Part shown: in pieces, positions 18,588-27,390 of the stretch | How the letters are laid out: every line of letters begins with the position of its first letter | Numbering within the stretch: position 1 is the first letter of the stretch | Source of the DNA: DASZHJ01 sp035517495 | GTDB taxonomy: Bacteria; Pseudomonadota; Alphaproteobacteria; ATCC43930; CGMCC-115725 | Reading direction: 5' to 3' | DNA: 64,000 nucleotides | Assembly (NCBI GenBank): GCA_035517495.1 | Contig: DATIYT010000113.1 | Location: 43,984 to 107,983 of the forward strand | Notes under the pieces: model-generated | Seen by the model: only the letters and a program-made list of their open reading frames with translations | What the model was told of the DNA's origin: nothing | Database searches by the model: none | Translations under genes and position numbers: made by a program

Positions 18588-19946
18588 TCACTCCGCCGCG
18601 GCGCGGTCGGGCGCGAGCCAATGGTCCAGGTCGGCGAGGGCGCGCCGCGCCATCATCGGCTTGCGCTCGCCGCGGTTGTGACGGGAAATCGCGCCTTCCG
18701 GCAGCGGCGGGAACAGGCCGAAATTGATGTTCATGGGCTGAAAGCTCTGGTGATCCGCGCCGCCGGTGATGTGCGAGAGGAGCGCGCCCAGTGCCGTAGT
18801 AACTGGCGGCGCGGAGAGCATGCAGCCGAGCCGCTCCGCCGCCGCGAACCGTCCCGCCAGCAATCCGATCGCGGCGCTTTCCACATAGCCCTCGACACCC
18901 GTGATCTGCCCGGCAAAGCGCAGCCGCGGCATGGCGCGCAGCCGCAATTCGGTATCGAGCAGGCGCGGGCTGTTGAGGAAGGTGTTGCGATGCAGTCCGC
19001 CCAGCCGCGCGAACTCCGCCCTTTCGAGGCCGGGGATCATGCGAAAGATGCGCACCTGCTCGCCGTGGCGCAGCTTGGTCTGGAAGCCCACGATGTTAAA
19101 GAGCGTGCCCAGCGCATTGTCCTGGCGCAGTTGCACCACCGCATAAGGGCCCCGCATCCGCCTCGGATCACGCAGTCCGACCGGCTTCATCGGCCCATAC
19201 CGCAACGTATCAACGCCGCGTGCCGCCATAACCTCGATCGGGAGGCAGCCGTCGAAATACGGCGTCTCTTTCTCCCAGTCCTTGAATTCGGTCTTGTCAC
19301 CCTGCAGCAGCGCCGCGACGAAGGCGAGGTATTGCTCGCGTTCCATTGGGCAGTTGATGTAGTCGGCGCCATCGCCCTTGTCATAGCGTGACTGCCGCCA
19401 CGCCACGGTCATGTCGATGCTGTCGGCATGTACGATGGGAGCGATCGCGTCAAAAAAAGCGAGGGCGTCCTCGGCGGTGAGGCTGCGGATCGCGGCCGCG
19501 AGTGCGGGCGAGGTCAGCGGTCCGGTCGCAACGATGACGCTGTCCCAGTCCGCGGGCGGGGGCCCAGCGATCTCCTCGCGCGCGATCGTGACGAGCGGGT
19601 GCGCCGCCAGCGCCGCCTCCACCGATCCTGAAAAACCCTGCCGGTCGACGGCAAGCGCACCGCCCGCGGGCAAGCGGTGCGCATCCGCCGCGCGCAGGAT
19701 GAGCGAGTCCGAGCGCCGCATTTCCTCGTGCAGCAGCCCCACGGCATTATGGAGACTATCGTCGGATCGCAGGGAATTGGAGCAAACCAGCTCGGCGAGA
19801 CCATCGGTTACGTGCGCCTCCGTGCGGCGGATGGGGCGCATTTCGTGCAGCACCGCGGGCACGCCCAGCGCGGCGATCTGCCACGCGGCCTCGCTCCCGG
19901 CCAGACCGCCTCCAATGATATGAATGGGTTCGGGCTTTGCGGGCAT
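18588..19946 (-). CDS. trmFO: tRNA (uracil-54-C5) methyltransferase, folate-dependent
   Basis: TrmFO uses methylenetetrahydrofolate and FAD to make ribothymidine at position 54 of tRNAs. The dinucleotide-binding motif IIGGGLAGSEAAWQIA is at residues 9-24. Both catalytic cysteine segments are present (ELVCSNSLRSD near residue 54 and YINCPMEREQYLAF near 200). The TGVEGYVESAAIGLLAG block is also typical. At 452 residues the length is normal. It converges with the NDUFAF6-like gene, six bases apart. Confidence 0.96.
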   Translation of the reverse strand: MPAKPEPIHIIGGGLAGSEAAWQIAALGVPAVLHEMRPIRRTEAHVTDGLAELVCSNSLRSDDSLHNAVGLLHEEMRRSDSLILRAADAHRLPAGGALAVDRQGFSGSVEAALAAHPLVTIAREEIAGPPPADWDSVIVATGPLTSPALAAAIRSLTAEDALAFFDAIAPIVHADSIDMTVAWRQSRYDKGDGADYINCPMEREQYLAFVAALLQGDKTEFKDWEKETPYFDGCLPIEVMAARGVDTLRYGPMKPVGLRDPRRMRGPYAVVQLRQDNALGTLFNIVGFQTKLRHGEQVRIFRMIPGLERAEFARLGGLHRNTFLNSPRLLDTELRLRAMPRLRFAGQITGVEGYVESAAIGLLAGRFAAAERLGCMLSAPPVTTALGALLSHITGGADHQSFQPMNINFGLFPPLPEGAISRHNRGERKPMMARRALADLDHWLAPDRAAAE

Positions 19947-20021
19947 GCCGGAGATATTACCGCGGCGACGGCGCGGCTAGCAGCGCTTATTATCGGCGAC
20001 CCCGCCGGTATGGAGGAGCCC

Positions 20022-21422
20022 ATGGATGCCAACGCCGAGGCACGCGCGACGCTTGAACGATCGGGGCTTCCCGCACCGGCGGTCGCGGATTGGCTCGCGA
20101 ACGAGCCGAAGATCGGCGGCGATTATTCCGACGACGCACTCGCGCACATGCGGTTTTGGCGCGCGGGCGAGGAGTTGGTGGGTCGGCTGCCGCGCAAGTC
20201 CGAGCGATCCGAGCCGGCCCGCCAGGCGGCGGCGGTTCTGCACCGCATACTTCGCGTGAGCCGCGACCGCTTCCTCGCGACCCATATGGAGACGCTCTAT
20301 CGCGGGATCACGCACGAGTTTAAGAACTTTGTCCGCGTGGAGCGCCTCGCATATGCAGCCGCCGAACTGCTGCCCGGGCTGGTGCCGACCGCGGATCAAG
20401 TGGCCGCCGAGGCGCAGCTTTTACAGCGCGACAAGGAAGGACGCGAGATCGACCAGGGACTCCTTTTCTCGCGCATTCTTGCCCACCCCGTCACGGGCGC
20501 GCACCTTTGCCATGCGATGCTGCTGCCCCGCGCGGAAGCGGTCGAGCGATTGCCTATGCTCCGCGAGCGCGGTGCGCTTGACCTCGGCGCCGCCCGCGTC
20601 GAGCGGCGCGGCAAGGCCTCGCACGTCACCATGAGCAATCCGCGCTTCCTCAACGCCGAGGACGAGGGCACGATCGATGCGGTCGAGACCGCCATCGATC
20701 TGGCACTGCTCGACCCCGCGACCGAGGTGTGCGTGCTCCGCGGCGACGTGGTCGAGCATCCGAAATATCGCGGAAAGCACGTGTTCTCGACCGGGATCAA
20801 CCTAACGCATCTCTACCACGGCAAAATCTCGTACCTCTGGTACGTCAAGCGCGAGATGGGCTTTGTCAACAAAATGTACCGCGGTCTCGCCACCCCCGAC
20901 GCGAGCCCGGATGAGATTTGTGGCGATCTCTCGGAGAAGCTCTGGATCGCGGGTGTCGATGCCTTCGCGATTGGCGGCGGTTGCCAGTACCTCCTGGCGC
21001 TTGATTACGTGGTGGCGGCGCGCGATGCCTATATGACGCTCCCCGCGCGCAAGGAAGGCATCATTCCCGGCGCCGCCAACATGCGGCTGCCGCGCTTTAC
21101 CGGCGACCGGATCGCACGTCAGGCGGTCCAGCACGGGCGCCGCATCAACTGCGATACGCCGGAGGGACGGCTCATCTGCGATGAGATCGCGACATCGGAA
21201 ACCATGGACCGCACGCTCGACCGCGTGGTCGAAGACCTGACGGGCTCGGGCGTGGTGAGCGCCGCCGCGAACCGGCGTGCATTCCGCGTGGCTCAGGAAC
21301 CGCTCGATCTCTTCCGCCGTTACATGGCGGTCTATGCGCGGGAGCAGGCTTTTTGCCACTTCAGCCCGGCGCTGATCGCCAATCTGGAGCGGTATTGGAA
21401 CGCGGCGGAGCGCAAGCCGTAG
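20022..21422 (+). CDS. Crotonase-fold oxygenase, DpgC-like
   Basis: The 466-residue protein resembles DpgC, the cofactor-independent dioxygenase that oxidises 3,5-dihydroxyphenylacetyl-CoA, and not simple enoyl-CoA hydratases. An N-terminal helical region of about 200 residues precedes the crotonase core. Distinctive stretches are HPKYRGKHVFSTGINLTHLYHG, YLWYVKREMGFVNKMYRGL, FAIGGGCQYLLALD and ARKEGIIPGAANMRLPR. The start at 20022 follows a GGAGGAG site; an in-frame ATG at 20010 is the alternative. No glycopeptide biosynthesis genes are near, so the substrate is probably another aryl-acyl-CoA. Family placement is good; the reaction is inferred. Confidence 0.82.
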   Translation: MDANAEARATLERSGLPAPAVADWLANEPKIGGDYSDDALAHMRFWRAGEELVGRLPRKSERSEPARQAAAVLHRILRVSRDRFLATHMETLYRGITHEFKNFVRVERLAYAAAELLPGLVPTADQVAAEAQLLQRDKEGREIDQGLLFSRILAHPVTGAHLCHAMLLPRAEAVERLPMLRERGALDLGAARVERRGKASHVTMSNPRFLNAEDEGTIDAVETAIDLALLDPATEVCVLRGDVVEHPKYRGKHVFSTGINLTHLYHGKISYLWYVKREMGFVNKMYRGLATPDASPDEICGDLSEKLWIAGVDAFAIGGGCQYLLALDYVVAARDAYMTLPARKEGIIPGAANMRLPRFTGDRIARQAVQHGRRINCDTPEGRLICDEIATSETMDRTLDRVVEDLTGSGVVSAAANRRAFRVAQEPLDLFRRYMAVYAREQAFCHFSPALIANLERYWNAAERKP

Positions 21423-21508
21423 GGTTGCGGGAGGCTACTGTTACCGGCCTGCAAAACGGGCTAAAGTACAATTCTCGCGGTCACATCGAGGCGAAAGGGG
21501 GGGGTCAA

Positions 21509-22111
21509 ATGCCCTACCATCTGGAAGGCCGGCTGCTCGAAGTCTGCAATTGCCGTGTGCTTTGCCCCTGCTGGATCGGCGAGGACCCGGACCCCGGCAC
21601 CTGTGACACCATCGTATCCTGGCATTTCGACAAGGGCACTATCGATGGTGTCGACGTGACGGGAACCACTATCGCGATCATTGCGCATCTCCCCGGCAAC
21701 ATCCTCAAGGGCAATTGGCGCGTCGCGGTCTATGTGAGCGACAACGCGACCGACAAGCAGCAAGAAGCTCTGCTCAAGGTCTATACCGGCAAGCTCGGCG
21801 GCCCGGTGGCCGATCTGGTGAAGCTGATCGGCGAAGTCGTCTCGGTGGAGCGCGTGCCGATTCAGTTCCGGGTCCAGGGCGGCAAGGGCACGATCAAGGT
21901 CGGCGACGTCGCCTATGCCGAGCTGGAGCCCTACCAAGGCGCCACCGGCAGCAATACCACGCTCTCCGACACGATCTTCTCGACCGTGCCGGGCGCGCCG
22001 GTGTTCGTCGGCAAGTCGCCGCGCTACCGCTCCAAGAACAAGGCGCTCGGCATCGATCTCGACATCAAGGACCACAACGCGCTGCAGAGCACTTTCGTCT
22101 TCAAGGGGTGA
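21509..22111 (+). CDS. DUF1326 protein with N-terminal Cys cluster
   Basis: This 200-residue soluble protein belongs to the DUF1326 family of unknown function. Its N-terminus carries the CNCRVLCPCW cluster, which suggests metal or thiol chemistry. The start follows a G-rich ribosome site and excludes the shadow extension from 21353. It is followed 23 bases later by a DUF2182 membrane protein; these two families often occur as neighbours, so they probably act as a unit. Translation reads cleanly through to VFKG with no frame damage. Confidence 0.88.
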   Translation: MPYHLEGRLLEVCNCRVLCPCWIGEDPDPGTCDTIVSWHFDKGTIDGVDVTGTTIAIIAHLPGNILKGNWRVAVYVSDNATDKQQEALLKVYTGKLGGPVADLVKLIGEVVSVERVPIQFRVQGGKGTIKVGDVAYAELEPYQGATGSNTTLSDTIFSTVPGAPVFVGKSPRYRSKNKALGIDLDIKDHNALQSTFVFKG

Positions 22112-22134
22112 CTTGAGCGCAACGCGGCTGCGCC

Positions 22135-22938
22135 ATGGTTGCCCTCGGCCACCGGCGGTACTTCCTGCTGCTGATGGGCGGACTCATCGGCAGCAGTTGG
22201 CTCACGTTGTGGCTTTGGGCCGAGAGCCCTTACGGCCGGTGGCTCGATCACGGACAATGGACGGAGATCGGCTTTGCCGCGAGCCTCTGCCGCGCGGTCC
22301 CCGCGGGTGAGTGGGTCCTACCGGCGCTCCTCTACAGTGGCGGATGGCTGTTGATGTCGGCGGCGATGATGCTGCCGACGGCGCTGCCGCTGCTCGATAT
22401 CTTCGATCGGCTGACTGCGGATCGCGTGGATCACCGTCGCCTGATGACGCTGGTGATCTCGGGATATCTCGCGGTCTGGGGCGCGTTCGGTCTGCTGGCG
22501 CACGCGCTCGATCATCTGCTGCATAGTGCGGCCACCGACAGCGCGTGGCTGACAACGAATGGTTGGATCGCCGGCACGGCCGTGTTGGCGCTCGCCGGCG
22601 CCTTTCAGTTCAGCGCGCTCAAATACCACTGCCTCGACAAGTGCCGCACACCGCTCAGCTTCGTGATGGAGCATTGGCGAGGCTATGCGCAGCACTGGAA
22701 CGCTCTCAAGCTGGGCTTGCGCCACGGCGCGTTTTGCGTCGGCTGTTGCTGGGCGATCATGCTGATCATGTTCGTGGTCGGAACCGGGAGCGTCGGCTGG
22801 ATGCTGGCGCTGGGCGCGATGATGGCGATCGAGAAGAACATGCCCTGGGGCCGCAAGCTCACCCCTTGGCTGGGCGCGGGCCTGCTGGGATGGGCGGCGG
22901 TGATCGCCATCCCGCATTTATCGGGGATAGCAACTTAG
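22135..22938 (+). CDS. DUF2182 metal-binding integral membrane protein
   Basis: The 267-residue product has about six membrane helices and the DUF2182 signatures: SAAMMLPTALP, the Cys-rich loop KYHCLDKCRTPLSF and the second Cys group GAFCVGCCWAIMLI. The family is described as predicted metal-binding. It follows the DUF1326 gene closely on the same strand. The cysteine pairs in both proteins suggest that a metal, perhaps copper, is handed between the soluble and membrane partners, but that is inference. Confidence 0.88.
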   Translation: MVALGHRRYFLLLMGGLIGSSWLTLWLWAESPYGRWLDHGQWTEIGFAASLCRAVPAGEWVLPALLYSGGWLLMSAAMMLPTALPLLDIFDRLTADRVDHRRLMTLVISGYLAVWGAFGLLAHALDHLLHSAATDSAWLTTNGWIAGTAVLALAGAFQFSALKYHCLDKCRTPLSFVMEHWRGYAQHWNALKLGLRHGAFCVGCCWAIMLIMFVVGTGSVGWMLALGAMMAIEKNMPWGRKLTPWLGAGLLGWAAVIAIPHLSGIAT

Positions 22939-23036
22939 ATTCTGATCCGGCAAGGGGATACTTCAAGCTCGCCTTCGCCGCGAGGAGGTAGAGCCGTTTC
23001 AACAGATTTTCTGATGGCCGGTGGGGATGATGCCTC

Positions 23037-24215
23037 TCACTCCGCCGCCCGATTTAAATTCTCAATTTTTTGCGACCCCATCAACAATCCGGTACGGCGT
23101 AGCAGTAGGCTGACCAGCTCTGCCTGACTGTGCGTGTCGGTTTTCTCCTGAGCGCGCTTCAGCAGTGTGCGTGCTGTCAGGACGGAAATACCTGCCGAAG
23201 ACGCATACTGCGCCAGGGAACGACCCTCGCATATGGCGAGGACAACTTTGCTCTCGGCCGGCGTCAGGCCGAAAAGCTGAGCGAATTTAAGCGTTGCCTC
23301 CATTCGCTGCTCGCGCAGGTCATTGACGATGACGAGACTGGCGGGAATGGCATTTCCCCCGGTATCGGTGAACATCATCGCCGACACAAATATGAGTGGT
23401 GATGATTTGCGCTCGGCAAATGAGCTCGTGCGCAAGATACGCCAGGCACCGCCGTCTACCGGATGATCGATGCTACGGGTGATGAAGCGGATTGCCGCCC
23501 AAAGCTGTGGTTCCAAGGCGGACTGCCGTGCAACGAGACGCCCCCGGATTGATGCCAGTATTTCGCCCTTTCGCAGAATCCGCCTCGCCGGTGCCGTCAT
23601 GTATTGAATTTTGCAATCTCGGTCCGTTATGAACGCGGCAACCCCGAGCCTCTCGAGCACGGTACCGATATCCGTGCCCCGGCTCTCGGCGGCGTGCATT
23701 TTGGCGGCAAGCCATTCAGAATTGCAGAGGTGATGACCGAGACGCTTCAGGCGCTGTATCGAGTCCTGCCCAAATCGGCCGGAATCTTTGCTCCGGCGCA
23801 GCACCAGGCTTTTTTCCCCGACACGATCCCTGCGCAATTCGATAAACATCAGATGGTCGGCGCGGAGCGGTCGGAAGAAGTCGTTGTACATCTCGCTGCG
23901 CAGATAGGTCCCATAGTCATCGTAAGAATTATCCGTCAGGACATCACCGACGGTAATCCCCTTCCAATGAAAAAATGAGGCAGGATGCAAGCGAGAGTAA
24001 TGGTTCTCGTAAGCCCGCTGCCACGCGCGCGGCAGAACATCCGTAGCAGCAATTCGCACGGAACCGGTCAGCCGATCCCGCATCATTGTCACCGAATAGG
24101 TGGAATTGAATTCGCGCGTAAGCTCCGGGAGCAGCTTCTGCCACCGATCCCGTTCTGACAATCCATCGTAGATGCGGCGGACAATTTCCGCGTCAACCCA
24201 ACTGCGCTCTTCCAT
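23037..24215 (-). CDS. LuxR-type transcription regulator
   Basis: The 392-residue protein has a C-terminal helix-turn-helix of the LuxR class at about residues 320-378 (LFGLTPAESKVVLAICEGRSL ... TARTLLKRAQEKTDTHSQAELV). The N-terminal part has a PAS-like middle section (AAFITDRDCKIQYMTAPARRIL) but no recognised autoinducer-binding domain. It lies alone, opposite to its neighbours, so the target genes are not evident. Activation by a ligand or by protein contact cannot be decided from the sequence. Confidence 0.88.
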   Translation of the reverse strand: MEERSWVDAEIVRRIYDGLSERDRWQKLLPELTREFNSTYSVTMMRDRLTGSVRIAATDVLPRAWQRAYENHYSRLHPASFFHWKGITVGDVLTDNSYDDYGTYLRSEMYNDFFRPLRADHLMFIELRRDRVGEKSLVLRRSKDSGRFGQDSIQRLKRLGHHLCNSEWLAAKMHAAESRGTDIGTVLERLGVAAFITDRDCKIQYMTAPARRILRKGEILASIRGRLVARQSALEPQLWAAIRFITRSIDHPVDGGAWRILRTSSFAERKSSPLIFVSAMMFTDTGGNAIPASLVIVNDLREQRMEATLKFAQLFGLTPAESKVVLAICEGRSLAQYASSAGISVLTARTLLKRAQEKTDTHSQAELVSLLLRRTGLLMGSQKIENLNRAAE

Positions 24216-24487
24216 AGCGCCTTTCCCGACGCCCTCCTTATAACCGTTGCGAATCGCACCGTCGACATTCTTCGCTGCACGTACCCCATATGGGGGCTGC
24301 CAGCTTTGTTACCTGCTGCTACGACCGACGCAGTGAGCGCGTCAGGAACATGGTTAACACGCCGGCACCAGCAAAACCGCATGAGCGCCGCGCGGCAAGC
24401 CGGGGCGCAACCTTCAGAATGCTGCGACGCGCCGACGGTTAGAAGCGCCGCTGATGGCGAGTTGATTAGCATGAGGAGGTCGCTCGC

Positions 24488-24703
24488 ATGTCGCTTCATG
24501 GTGCGCTTGTCGCGGAATATCTGCGCTGGGGCGCTCTGTCGTTTGTGGCTCCGATCGGTTGGGAACGGTCAAAGTGGCGTCGGAGGAGCGGCACGAAGCA
24601 CGTGTGGCTGTGGGTGTTGATATTTGTGGCACTCGCGTTGGGTCAGCTGACGATCGCGGTTCTGCATCCCGTAGCCGTGGCGGAGGTTTTCGCCACGACC
24701 TAG
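24488..24703 (+). CDS. Possible 71-residue membrane protein
   Basis: The ORF starts after an AGGAGG ribosome site about eight bases upstream and encodes one clear membrane helix (HVWLWVLIFVALALGQLTIAVL) behind a basic segment. Nothing in the sequence identifies a family. It lies in a gene-poor stretch beside a transporter remnant, so it might be a fragment. The good ribosome site is the main support. Confidence 0.4.
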   Translation: MSLHGALVAEYLRWGALSFVAPIGWERSKWRRRSGTKHVWLWVLIFVALALGQLTIAVLHPVAVAEVFATT

Positions 24704-24872
24704 CGCCGAACAACCATGCTCATGCAAATTCCGACGCTTGCGAATAGTCAGTCGGGGACGCCAGCCTGCGCCGAGCCGCGGGTTTGTGGAGAGCTCCATG
24801 GCAGATAGATACCGCGCAAGAACTCGATCAGAGGGACCGGGCCCACGACCTAAGCTCGCTGGCGCGGTTGCG

Positions 24873-24968
24873 ATGTCGTGGCGCCCCATTGCGCTGGTGT
24901 TCCCGCCTTTTGCCGCCGGCTATTACCTCTCTTATCTGTTCCGAACTATCTTGCGGTTCAGGGCATGA
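24873..24968 (+). pseudogene. N-terminal remnant of an MFS transporter
   Basis: From the ATG at 24873 the frame reads MSWRPIALVFPPFAAGYYLS and then YLFRTI before a quick stop at 24968. This resembles the first membrane helix of major-facilitator transporters of the group beginning with SYLFRT followed by NAVI. After FRTI the similarity ends abruptly, and no later helices are found in the other frames. It is best read as what is left after a deletion. Confidence 0.45.
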
Positions 24969-25088
24969 CGCTGGCTTGGTTCCTCTGCCCTCGTTTTCTT
25001 GTTTCACCGAGCTGCCAAAAGGTGACCGGAAAACGCGAGAGCGTGGAAGGCATTGAACTTCTTTGATCAGGGATACGAGGACAACTTC

Positions 25089-25214
25089 ATGCGCTCGGAT
25101 ATTGCTCGCAGGCGAGTAATCAGCGAGTCTGACGGGCGGCACGTCAAACGGCCGAAGCAGCGAAACTCGGAGGCGTGGACGCTCTATTTCGGGAATGAGG
25201 GGCATTTCCCATGA
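25089..25214 (+). CDS. Candidate 41-residue ORF coupled to the CNBD gene
   Basis: An ATG eight bases after a GAGG site opens a 41-codon frame rich in Arg and Lys (MRSDIARRRVISESDGRHVK ...). Its TGA overlaps the ATG of the cyclic-nucleotide-domain gene in an ATGA arrangement. That pattern suggests translational coupling, perhaps a leader peptide. There is no recognisable domain, so the ORF is uncertain. Confidence 0.35.
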   Translation: MRSDIARRRVISESDGRHVKRPKQRNSEAWTLYFGNEGHFP

Positions 25215-25819
25215 GTGACTATCTTGGCTACCTGGCAAGCATACTTGTGCTTTGTACATTCTGTACAAAGACCATGATGCCGTTGCGCATCATCGCACTC
25301 GGCAGCAACGTGGCGTTTATCGCGTATGGCGCGCTGCTGCATCTTTACCCGGTCCTAATTCTGCATGCCGTCCTGTTGCCGTTGAATGCTTGGCGACTGA
25401 CGGAAATCTTTCGGCTCGTGAAGCGGGTGCAAGGAACGGTCGACGATGATCAGGTTTTTCGCGCTCTCTTGCCGTTTGCCAAACGTATGACCGCCCGACG
25501 TGGCGAGGTGGTTATACGCAAGGGTGACGTTTCCGACGCACTCTATCTCGTGATGGAGGGGGCTCTCTGGGTAGAGGACGCGGAGGCCGAACTTGGTCCG
25601 GGCAGCATCGTCGGCGAGATGGGGGTGTTAAGTCGCACCCATCTCAGAACGGCGACAGTCGATGCGAAGAGCGATTGCGTGCTGGGGCGCGTGGCGGCGG
25701 AAGATTTTCAACGCGTCTATTTTACCAATCCTGGGCTCGGATTGTCGTTGGTTCGCCTGATCATCGATCGCCTTACCCGTGAATTGGAGACGCGGCGCTT
25801 GGAGGCAGTCGAAGCTTGA
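25211..25819 (+). CDS. Membrane protein with C-terminal cyclic nucleotide-binding domain
   Basis: The 202-residue protein has two to three hydrophobic helices at residues 1-60 followed by a CRP-type nucleotide-binding domain at about 80-190. The domain shows VVIRKGDVSDALYLVMEGAL and the phosphate-binding cassette GSIVGEMGVLSRTHLRTATV. No helix-turn-helix or channel pore is present, so this is neither a CRP-like regulator nor an obvious channel. It probably senses a nucleotide at the membrane. The output is unknown. Confidence 0.82.
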   Translation: MSDYLGYLASILVLCTFCTKTMMPLRIIALGSNVAFIAYGALLHLYPVLILHAVLLPLNAWRLTEIFRLVKRVQGTVDDDQVFRALLPFAKRMTARRGEVVIRKGDVSDALYLVMEGALWVEDAEAELGPGSIVGEMGVLSRTHLRTATVDAKSDCVLGRVAAEDFQRVYFTNPGLGLSLVRLIIDRLTRELETRRLEAVEA

Positions 25820-25882
25820 GCCTCAGTCATGCGAGTGTCTGAACCGGCTCATGAACGGCCTTCAGCGTGATGTCCGCATAGG

Positions 25883-25910
25883 GTCCGCTTTTGCTCCCGT
25901 TAGCAGGCTT
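25883..25910. repeat. Dispersed CCGCTTT/GCGGAC-type repeat, copy A
   Basis: The segment GTCCGCTTTTGCTCCCGTTA and its continuation CAGGCTT aligns with copies B (26761) and C (27625): a CCGCTTT block, a short C-rich stretch, then an imperfect inverse. Such palindromic elements are widespread in intergenic DNA of some alphaproteobacteria. Confidence 0.4.
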
Positions 25911-26081
25911 CCGTTGGCCCCATCTTCCGAAAAGTGCCAATCGCGGAAATGGCCTTGCGCGCGCCCCGATTGGGTAAAGGCAGGTACACCCGTGACACAA
26001 ATGGCCCCCCGGCAATGAACCCACGGATCATCGCATCCTGGGCGGCACCGGTGGCAAATTCACGGAAAACCCGACCTATGA

Positions 26082-26300
26082 CTAGTTGTTGACCCTAACT
26101 AGCTGGCCGTTCCTGCAGACCCAGAGCTCGTCGTCCATATCCACGGTTTCACCTTCGCCGGCATGTTTACCGGTATATCCGGTGAACGCGTTGCTTGGCA
26201 TTTTATAGTCGCAGCCTCCTGACGATTCAGTTCCTTGAGTGCAGCCAACTTGGAGGACACTAACCGCCACAGCCAAGATCAATGTTGTACGTCGGAGCAT
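26082..26300 (-). CDS. Small lipoprotein
   Basis: A 72-residue exported lipoprotein follows an AAAGGAG ribosome site. The signal MLRRTTLILAVAVSVLQVGC ends in a lipobox with Cys20. The mature part is short, with two further cysteines (GGCDYKMPS and ELWVCRNGQL) that could pair in the periplasm. No family is recognised. It stands alone within a gene-poor region. Confidence 0.65.
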   Translation of the reverse strand: MLRRTTLILAVAVSVLQVGCTQGTESSGGCDYKMPSNAFTGYTGKHAGEGETVDMDDELWVCRNGQLVRVNN

Positions 26301-26919
26301 GATGGGACTCCTTTCAACGCGGTTGGAGTATGTGGATCATCCTTTAGCGAAGACGTGCAAGGCAGCTGACAAGGCTAAGCACACGGCACCGACAAGTTTC
26401 GCATCGAGGCGCCCCGACGAGACGGTGATCACGTCGTTCGCAGCGCGGATCGATGCCGGGAGCCGTCGGAGTCGGTGGAGCTTCGGGCACGGTTCGAAGG
26501 CATCGGAGACCGCAAGTGAATGATCGGGATTAGTGTCTCGATTTGCAGCGAGTTATGTCGATCTAAGTCTAAATCAATGGCGTTCTGTAAAGCCCTGAGT
26601 CCTGCTCTCTCCGGCGTGTCAGATGGCAATTCACCCAAGCTGGCGTGGTGGCCGGCGGCAAAACCCGTAGCGCCGCGCGGCCGCTGATACCCTTGCTGGG
26701 TCCCGATCAACTCGATATCGCATTTTCCGGCCAGTAGGCGGGGCCTGCTTGGGGCCTAAGGTGCGCTTTGCCTCCCGGAAACGGACTCTCGGCAGACCGT
26801 CGCGGCACGTCGCAAATGTGCCAACAACGGAAGTCGAAGTCATTCGGTCGGCCTTCAGCAGCACCATAAGCGCACGATGGCTGTTGCATCGGGCGGTTCC
26901 AAATCTCGATCAGGAAGGG
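26301..26919. other. Intergenic region without convincing genes
   Basis: All frames here give low-complexity or Arg-rich translations without ribosome sites or domains. The segment holds repeat copy B at 26761-26787. It may be decayed accessory DNA between the lipoprotein and the thioesterase. Confidence 0.5.
26761..26787. repeat. Dispersed CCGCTTT/GCGGAC-type repeat, copy B
   Basis: GTGCGCTTTGCCTCCCGGAA followed by ACGGACT shares the CGCTTTGC block, the C-run and the CGGAC inverse half with copies A and C. The flanking GTGCCAACAACGGAAG also resembles GTGCCAATCGCGGAAA after copy A. Confidence 0.4.
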
Positions 26920-27390
26920 TCAGCTCGGGAAAACAAGGCACGTCGTCGTGCCGTGCGCGAGCAATCGCCCATTACTGTCCTTGACGCATCCCTCCGCCGT
27001 GCCGATGCGACGGCCACAGTTGAGCACCTTACCCTCGGCCCTGATCAGGCCCATCTGCGGCGTGATCGCGCGGACGAGAGAAATTTTGAACTCGAGCGTC
27101 GTACTGCTTAGGCCCCTCTCCAGCATCGATTGAACGGCCAGTCCCATGCAGCTGTCGAGAAGCGTCGCCGTGAGGCCGCCATGGACGGTGCCCCAGGGAT
27201 TGAGGTGGCCCGAAGTCGGCACGATCGTGATGACGACGCGGCCACTCTCGGCCTCGACGATATCGTAGCCCAACGTCTGGGCGATGGTATTGAGGGGCAG
27301 CGTTCCGTTGGCGAGCCCCCGGACGAACTCGAGCCCGCTCATCTCTTTTTGCCGCTCGGCACTCACGGTGCCGTAGATCTTCGTGGCCAT
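26920..27390 (-). CDS. PaaI-family hotdog thioesterase
   Basis: The 156-residue protein is a hotdog-fold acyl-CoA thioesterase of the PaaI type. The key segment NPWGTVHGGLTATLLDSCMG contains the active-site region with the HGG turn and the acidic residue. PaaI releases aryl-acetyl groups from CoA in phenylacetate breakdown, but no paa cluster is adjacent; the nearest related gene is paaK 3.2 kb away, separated by the sigma locus. The exact substrate is therefore open. Confidence 0.88.
   Translation of the reverse strand: MATKIYGTVSAERQKEMSGLEFVRGLANGTLPLNTIAQTLGYDIVEAESGRVVITIVPTSGHLNPWGTVHGGLTATLLDSCMGLAVQSMLERGLSSTTLEFKISLVRAITPQMGLIRAEGKVLNCGRRIGTAEGCVKDSNGRLLAHGTTTCLVFPS

Noticed and set aside
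26749..27111. ORF of 120 codons upstream of and over the PaaI gene
   Set aside because: It overlaps the firm PaaI frame on the opposite strand and has no protein character.
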